From Pseudomonadota bacterium (GTDB taxonomy: Bacteria > Pseudomonadota > Gammaproteobacteria > Burkholderiales > Burkholderiaceae): a stretch of DNA of 9,152 bases. The translations under genes were made by a program, and so were the position numbers. The stretch lies in the NCBI GenBank assembly GCA_029777935.1, contig JAKORH010000422.1, forward strand, positions 1 to 9,152, given 5' to 3'. The notes under the pieces were generated by a model. It did no database searches. It was given only the letters and a program-made list of their open reading frames with translations, and was not told where the DNA came from. This document shows, in pieces, positions 5,397 to 9,152 of the stretch; the first letter of the stretch is position 1, and each line of letters begins with the position of its first letter.

Positions 5397-7802
5397 ATGA
5401 AGCGACTTCGCACGCTCCTGCGCTCGGTCGCCGCAGCGATCGCGCTGCTGCTCGGGCTGGCCGCATGGCACGACGAGGCCCGGGCGCTGGGCTTCAACGA
5501 CCTCGTGTCGGTCTTGAGCGAGATGGACAAGTACAACGTCAATCCCTTCCCGGTGAAGGGACAGGAGCTCGCCGGAGCGAAGGGCCTGTTCGATTGCCTG
5601 GCCGACGGCAACGATGTGCTCGGCTGCCTGAACGCGCACAAGAACGACGACTTCGTGAAGAAGTTCGGCGGCGTGAATCTGCAGTTGCCGCCGTGGCTCG
5701 ACAACCTCGTCGCCGCGTACGTGGCGATGAAGAACAACGATTTCTGGGGCGTGGTCACGCCGCTCGGCGAATCGGCCGTCTGCATCGTCGCGCAGGTGAT
5801 GGCGGCCGGGCTTGACCTGTGCGGGCTGGTCAAGGATCTGATCGCCGTGGGCGAGGCGCTGCTGGATGCCGCTACCGCGGTCGGGAAGTTCTTCGCCGAC
5901 CTGGGCGGCGGCGTGTACGACGCGGTCGCGTGCGGCATCTTCGGCGATTGCGGCTCCGGACCGCCGCCCGAACAGGTGGCCTACACCTGCTTCTTCGCGC
6001 CAGCCGTCAAGCCCGGCGGCCTGAATGCGATCGAGGCAGTCGATTCGTCCGCGTTTCCCAAGCTGCGTGATGGCCTGGTCGCGAAAGCGAAGGCGGGTGC
6101 GCAATGCTTCGGCGGCATGGCGTTCTGGAAGGCCGACGCGGGCGCAGCGGCGAAGGCCGCCGACATCTACACCAACGCGGTCGAAGGCGTATGGACCGGC
6201 GACATACTGCAAAAGGTGCTCGCGGCGCGGGACAAGAAGCGCGTCGAATACACGACGCCGCAGCAGATCAGTGCGCTGGCCGCCGCGGCGGCGCCCAAGG
6301 CGGCGATCGCCAAGGGCACGATCGTCAACCAGTGCGCCAGCGATTTCAACGTGAAGTTCGGTTTCGCCCACGTCGATCGCTGGCTCGGCTGGCGCCAGGC
6401 GGGCAAGACCGACGCGCAGAAGGAGGCGCTGAAGCTCACCAACGTGACGTCGAACCTTTCTTGGTGCGAAACCGAGTTCTGGGGCAAGAACCTCGATTCA
6501 TTCGCGCAGGCGTTCCGCAACTACCTGCTGAACCACGGCTGTCCCGCCTTCGGGCAGCAGGCGACCTGCACCGGCGTGGCGAGCTACGACGCCTGCTTCG
6601 CTCTCATGCAGAGCGTGAATCGGGAGAAGGAGTGCTTCATCAACGTCGCCGGCATCGGCAAGGAACTGGCGGACAAGATCAACAAGCACTTCGTCGACGA
6701 AAAGAAATCGAAGTACGCGCCGTGCGCGGTCGTGCTGCCGGACGGCGGCGCGCCGCTCGGCAACAACCCCGTCCAGTTCGTTTGCACGCGTCCGACCCAG
6801 CGGCACTTCTGCGACCTGAAGTTCAAGGCGTTGTGGCCCCACGGTCCCTACAAGCCGCTCGACTGCGCGGCGCCCAAGCTCGATCCGGCCTACGCGGCGG
6901 TTGCCGCCAAGGTCAAGCAGGCGGCCGCTCAGCTTCAAGCCAAGCATCCGTCGGTGGGCGTGGATCAGATCGATCCGCTCGTCGTGCACGCGGGCAAGCC
7001 CGAGGTCTTTGCGGAGCTTCAGAAGGCCGCCAGTACGCAACGGTCGAGCCTGGACGAAGTCAAGTTCGCCTTCGAGGCGGGTTGGACATTGAGCATCGAC
7101 GGTGTCAGCCGGCCGACCCTGGTCTCGGACTTTGCGCCGAAAGTGATCCAGGGCGGCATCGATCTCCAGAACAAGATCATCAAGCCGGGCGATCCGGACC
7201 CACTCACGAAGCCCGCTGGCGGTACCGCTCAACCTGGCTTGACGACCCAGGTTGCGCCGGCTGCAGCCAGCGCCGTCGCAGGCGCCATCGCGGCCCAGGG
7301 GAGTGCGGCCGGCCAGCAGTCGCAGGTGTTGAGCGGCCCGGCGCCGGCCGGATCCGGCGCGCGCACAGCGGCACCGCAGTCGGCGACGACAGCCGCGCCG
7401 GCCACCGCCCGGCTGCCGCAGCGGTCGCAACTGCCTGCGGTCCAGACGCCGGCGCCGACGCAGTTGCCAGCGGTTCAAGCACCGGCGCCTTCGGCGCGCG
7501 TGCCGGGTGCCGGGACGGCAGCGGCGAACTGGGGTGCGCTGGGGACCCCAGCCGCAGGATCGCCGCAACGGCCGTCCGCGGCGCAGTCGACACGCGCTGC
7601 GCCTTCGGCGCTGGCTACGCATGCCGGACCGGCAGCGCTTGACGCCGCGACAGAGCGCGCTCTTTCCGCCGCATCCTGCGCGCGTCCTGCGGCGGCGAGC
7701 GGTTTGCGCTTCACCTGCACGACACGCGCGGGCTTCGATCGCTGCGAAGCGCTGCGGCGCGATCGAAAGGTCGAGCAGTGCACACTGAATGAACGGCGTT
7801 GA
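5397..7802 (+). CDS. Large exported cysteine-rich protein with low-complexity linker
   Basis: This is an 801-residue protein with AAGG seven bases before ATG 5397. Residues 1-30 are a signal peptide (cleavage after ARA, before LGFNDL). All 22 cysteines lie in the mature chain: 18 between residues 67 and 490, and four in the last 41 residues (761, 774, 783, 795), an even number that suits disulfides. A hydrophobic Gly/Ala helical stretch covers about 100-180. Residues about 600-755 are a low-complexity Ala/Pro/Gln/Thr linker that includes a tandem QLPAVQxPAPx repeat. A C-T-x7-C motif occurs at 391-400, 463-472 and 774-783, each time with further flanking cysteines. The layout is therefore body, flexible tether, then a small disulfide module. 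Tight spacing ties it to the cysteine-repeat gene 6 bp downstream. It may be a surface or periplasmic structural protein; function unknown. No transmembrane anchor is evident at the C terminus. Confidence 0.85.
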   Translation: MKRLRTLLRSVAAAIALLLGLAAWHDEARALGFNDLVSVLSEMDKYNVNPFPVKGQELAGAKGLFDCLADGNDVLGCLNAHKNDDFVKKFGGVNLQLPPWLDNLVAAYVAMKNNDFWGVVTPLGESAVCIVAQVMAAGLDLCGLVKDLIAVGEALLDAATAVGKFFADLGGGVYDAVACGIFGDCGSGPPPEQVAYTCFFAPAVKPGGLNAIEAVDSSAFPKLRDGLVAKAKAGAQCFGGMAFWKADAGAAAKAADIYTNAVEGVWTGDILQKVLAARDKKRVEYTTPQQISALAAAAAPKAAIAKGTIVNQCASDFNVKFGFAHVDRWLGWRQAGKTDAQKEALKLTNVTSNLSWCETEFWGKNLDSFAQAFRNYLLNHGCPAFGQQATCTGVASYDACFALMQSVNREKECFINVAGIGKELADKINKHFVDEKKSKYAPCAVVLPDGGAPLGNNPVQFVCTRPTQRHFCDLKFKALWPHGPYKPLDCAAPKLDPAYAAVAAKVKQAAAQLQAKHPSVGVDQIDPLVVHAGKPEVFAELQKAASTQRSSLDEVKFAFEAGWTLSIDGVSRPTLVSDFAPKVIQGGIDLQNKIIKPGDPDPLTKPAGGTAQPGLTTQVAPAAASAVAGAIAAQGSAAGQQSQVLSGPAPAGSGARTAAPQSATTAAPATARLPQRSQLPAVQTPAPTQLPAVQAPAPSARVPGAGTAAANWGALGTPAAGSPQRPSAAQSTRAAPSALATHAGPAALDAATERALSAASCARPAAASGLRFTCTTRAGFDRCEALRRDRKVEQCTLNERR
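7428..7493 (+). repeat. Tandem 33-bp coding repeat (QLPAVQ(T/A)PAP(T/S))
   Basis: Two adjacent 33-bp units encode QLPAVQTPAPT and QLPAVQAPAPS (residues 678-699 of the 801-residue protein). By hand the DNA units match at 24 of 33 positions. Six of the nine differences are silent, so the peptide is better conserved than the DNA. It forms part of the proline-rich tether. Confidence 0.75.
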
Positions 7803-7808
7803 TCGCGC

Positions 7809-8360
7809 ATGACCCTCGCCCACTCGCTGTCGATCGCGCTCGGCCGCTGCGCGCTCGCACTGGCGGCGTTCTGTATCGCAACGGCGAGTGCCGCCACGGG
7901 AGTGGTCGTGCTGCCCGACAGCGCGATCGCGCGGCCCGCGCCGGCGACGCGACTCGGCAAGTGCCCGCCAGGCCAGATCGCCTATCGCGATGGCAGCGGT
8001 CTCGCCTCCAGGTGCATTCCGGCTCCGCCCTGCGGTGCCGGGCAGTCGCGCGATGCGAGCGGCGAATGCGCGTGCCCGCCGGGCACGATCGCGGTCCGGG
8101 ACGGCGCCGCTCCGAATGCGGCGCGATGCGTTGCCGATCCGCCCTGCGCCGCTGGTCAGTTCCGGGACGCGCACAGCGGCGATTGCCGCTGTCCACCGGG
8201 ACAGCTCGCGTATCGCAGCGGCAGCGGCGGCGCGAAGTGCGTTCCTGCGAAACCCTGCCCGGCGGGAAGCAATTTCGACGCTGCGACCGGGCGGTGCCAG
8301 TGCCCGGCGGGTACCAGGGTGTACTGGGATGGCGCCGGCGACGGCGCCTGTGTGCCGTAG
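7809..8360 (+). CDS. Secreted protein with EGF/TIL-like cysteine repeats
   Basis: This is a 183-residue protein. Residues 1-28 are a signal peptide (ALALAAFCIATASA, cleavage after ASA). The mature chain has 14 cysteines at 52, 69, 75, 87, 89, 107, 113, 126, 128, 144, 150, 163, 165 and 181. They make three full four-cysteine units with periods of 37, 39 and 37 residues, plus a final half unit. The unit reads C-P-P-G-x-I/L-A-Y/V-R-D/S-G, then C-I/V-P/A-x-P-C-x-A-G-Q, then R-D-A-x-S-G-E/D-C-x-C. It looks like a disulfide-rich extracellular module of EGF or trypsin-inhibitor-like type, but is not confidently one of them. It lies 6 bp after the previous stop with no clear Shine-Dalgarno sequence, so translation is probably coupled. 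Proper folding would need periplasmic disulfide oxidation. It is a candidate exported substrate or matrix component for the CsgG-type gene next door. Confidence 0.82.
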   Translation: MTLAHSLSIALGRCALALAAFCIATASAATGVVVLPDSAIARPAPATRLGKCPPGQIAYRDGSGLASRCIPAPPCGAGQSRDASGECACPPGTIAVRDGAAPNAARCVADPPCAAGQFRDAHSGDCRCPPGQLAYRSGSGGAKCVPAKPCPAGSNFDAATGRCQCPAGTRVYWDGAGDGACVP

Positions 8361-8440
8361 CCATGCGTGCTGTCCGCCACGTGCGGTGTGTCCGGTCGTA
8401 CGGTGTGACGCGCCGCATGGGCGTTGACGCGGGACGTGCC

Positions 8441-8447
8441 GAGGAGG
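8441..8447 (+). promoter_or_regulatory. Shine-Dalgarno site for the CsgG-family gene
   Basis: GAGGAGG lies four bases before ATG 8452 and sets that start, which gives a complete lipoprotein signal. The 91-bp gap before this gene (8361-8451) otherwise shows only a duplicated CGGTGTG (8384 and 8401) and no repeats on the 11-bp grid. Confidence 0.7.
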
Positions 8448-8451
8448 CGCC

Positions 8452-9152
8452 ATGAGAACGAACCCGATCGCAATCGCGGCGCTGGCCGTGTCGCTCGCCG
8501 CGTGCAGCGGCACGACGGAGCCGTTCGTGCAGCCTCCGCAGGCCGACAGCACCGCGGGGGCACAGAAGCTGAAGAAGCTGCCGCGCAAGCAGGGCGAGCG
8601 GGTGGCGGTGACGATCTATGAATTCCGCTCGGCATTGCCCAACGTCAGCGGGCGTGCCGCCACCGACATGTTCAAGACCGCGCTGGTGCACAGCGGCCAG
8701 TTCCGCGTGGTCGAGCGCAGCCGCCTGAACGAAGGCGTCGTGCGCGAGAAGCAGTTACAGCAGGGCGGGTTTGCCAGCGGCAAGGCGGCGCAGACGCAGT
8801 TGCGCGGCGCGCAGTACATCTTCGAAGGCACGCTGTCGGAGGCCAATCAGAGCGAGATGCAGCGCTCCGGGGGAGTCAGTGTTGCGGGCATGCAGGTCGG
8901 CGGCGGCAGCAACAAGGACAGCATCGCCATCGACGTGCGGATTGTCGATGCTGCCAGCGGCGACATCGTCGATGCGATCACGGTGCGCAAGTCGATCAAG
9001 GCCGACGAGGTGGGTGTCAGCGGGGTGGGCAATCTGCTGGGCACGGTGATGGCGCAGAAAGGCCGGTACTCGCCATACACGCCGGACGTGCAGGCGCAGC
9101 AGCGGCGCAGCGAGGGTGTGGACTCGGCGTTGCGCGCCGCCATCGATGAAGC
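8452..9152 (+). CDS. CsgG/HfaB-family outer-membrane lipoprotein, 3' end outside window
   Basis: The frame is open from ATG 8452 to the window end (233 complete codons; CsgG is about 277 residues). The lipobox L-A-A-C places the lipidated cysteine at residue 18; Ser at +2 predicts outer-membrane sorting. The CsgG fold is visible in order: strand VAVTIYEFRS (51-60), helix TDMFKTALVHSGQFRVVERS (71-90), then residues 91-98 RLNEGVVR, and QYIFEGTLSE (121-130). Next come the glycine-rich hairpin SGGVSVAGMQVGGGSNKDSI and the strand pair AIDVRIVDAASGDIVDAITV, matching the membrane-hairpin regions of CsgG. In E. coli, CsgG forms a nonameric pore exporting curlin; HfaB anchors holdfast proteins. The loop after the first strand, which forms the pore constriction in CsgG, seems about 11 residues shorter here. 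Likely role: export or surface anchoring of the exported proteins encoded upstream. Family assignment is strong; the substrate is inferred. Confidence 0.88.
   Translation, partial: MRTNPIAIAALAVSLAACSGTTEPFVQPPQADSTAGAQKLKKLPRKQGERVAVTIYEFRSALPNVSGRAATDMFKTALVHSGQFRVVERSRLNEGVVREKQLQQGGFASGKAAQTQLRGAQYIFEGTLSEANQSEMQRSGGVSVAGMQVGGGSNKDSIAIDVRIVDAASGDIVDAITVRKSIKADEVGVSGVGNLLGTVMAQKGRYSPYTPDVQAQQRRSEGVDSALRAAIDE

Noticed and set aside
4875..6371. A 498-codon open frame on the minus strand
   Set aside because: It lies antisense to two exported-protein genes with signal peptides and good start sites. The translation is Arg/His/Leu-rich with no recognisable domain, typical of antisense frames in GC-rich genes.
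7539..7551. Palindrome CTGGGG-A-CCCCAG inside the 801-residue protein gene
   Set aside because: It lies in the low-complexity linker coding region, where G- and C-runs from Gly/Pro codons make such palindromes likely.
8363..8455. A 30-residue frame ending in an ATGA overlap with the CsgG-family gene
   Set aside because: It has an Arg/Val-rich product, no Shine-Dalgarno sequence, and is the tail of a longer shadow frame through the cysteine-repeat gene.
6498..8588. A 696-codon open frame on the minus strand
   Set aside because: It is antisense to the 801- and 183-residue genes and crosses three gene boundaries. The product is Arg-rich and low-complexity with no domain, while the plus-strand cysteine periodicity is clearly selected.
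1..9152. tRNA, rRNA, CRISPR arrays, insertion sequences
   Set aside because: No cloverleaf, repeat-spacer array, transposase frame or terminal inverted repeat pair was found by reading both strands.

Overview
The window is GC-rich, densely coded DNA with every supportable gene on the + strand. It looks like a betaproteobacterial (Burkholderiales/Rhodocyclales-like) chromosome. This is inferred from base composition, the strong G/C preference at third codon positions, and the GltL-type transporter fragment; no rRNA or other phylogenetic marker is present.

Layout. (1) 1-231 is the 3' end of an amino-acid ABC transporter ATPase gene (GltL type), which appears to be an unrelated neighbour. (2) 361-3087 encodes a 908-residue SARP/AfsR-like regulator: an N-terminal winged-helix plus BTAD region, a P-loop ATPase, and a long helical TPR-like tail. 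(3) 3088-3308 is a 221-bp intergenic region. It holds a hairpin, three YTTGTRRC direct repeats on an exact 11-bp grid (offsets 0, 22, 33), a possible -10 element and a 23-codon lysine-rich micro-ORF. (4) 3309-9152 is a co-directional run of seven genes with gaps of 6-97 bp or a 16-bp overlap. Six encode predicted exported proteins: 185, 169, 220, 801 and 183 residues, then a CsgG-family outer-membrane lipoprotein cut by the window end. The seventh is a 65-residue cytosolic protein of unknown function.

How the parts may work together. SARP regulators bind direct repeats spaced by one or two helical turns next to the promoter. The 11-bp repeat array just downstream of the SARP-like gene and upstream of the exported-protein genes is what a local regulator-operon pair would look like. 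The run contains a 14-cysteine, three-repeat mature protein, an 801-residue protein in which a C-T-x7-C motif recurs three times, and a protein with three copies of a roughly 31-residue repeat, all next to a CsgG-type lipoprotein. I recognise no CsgA/B curlin repeats. My working hypothesis is a SARP-controlled, CsgG-linked envelope or surface-export locus whose other components are undescribed, at least to me. The CsgG family, BTAD/ATPase architecture and repeats are read from sequence; the shared function is inference.

No tRNA, rRNA, CRISPR, insertion sequence or convincing reverse-strand gene was seen.
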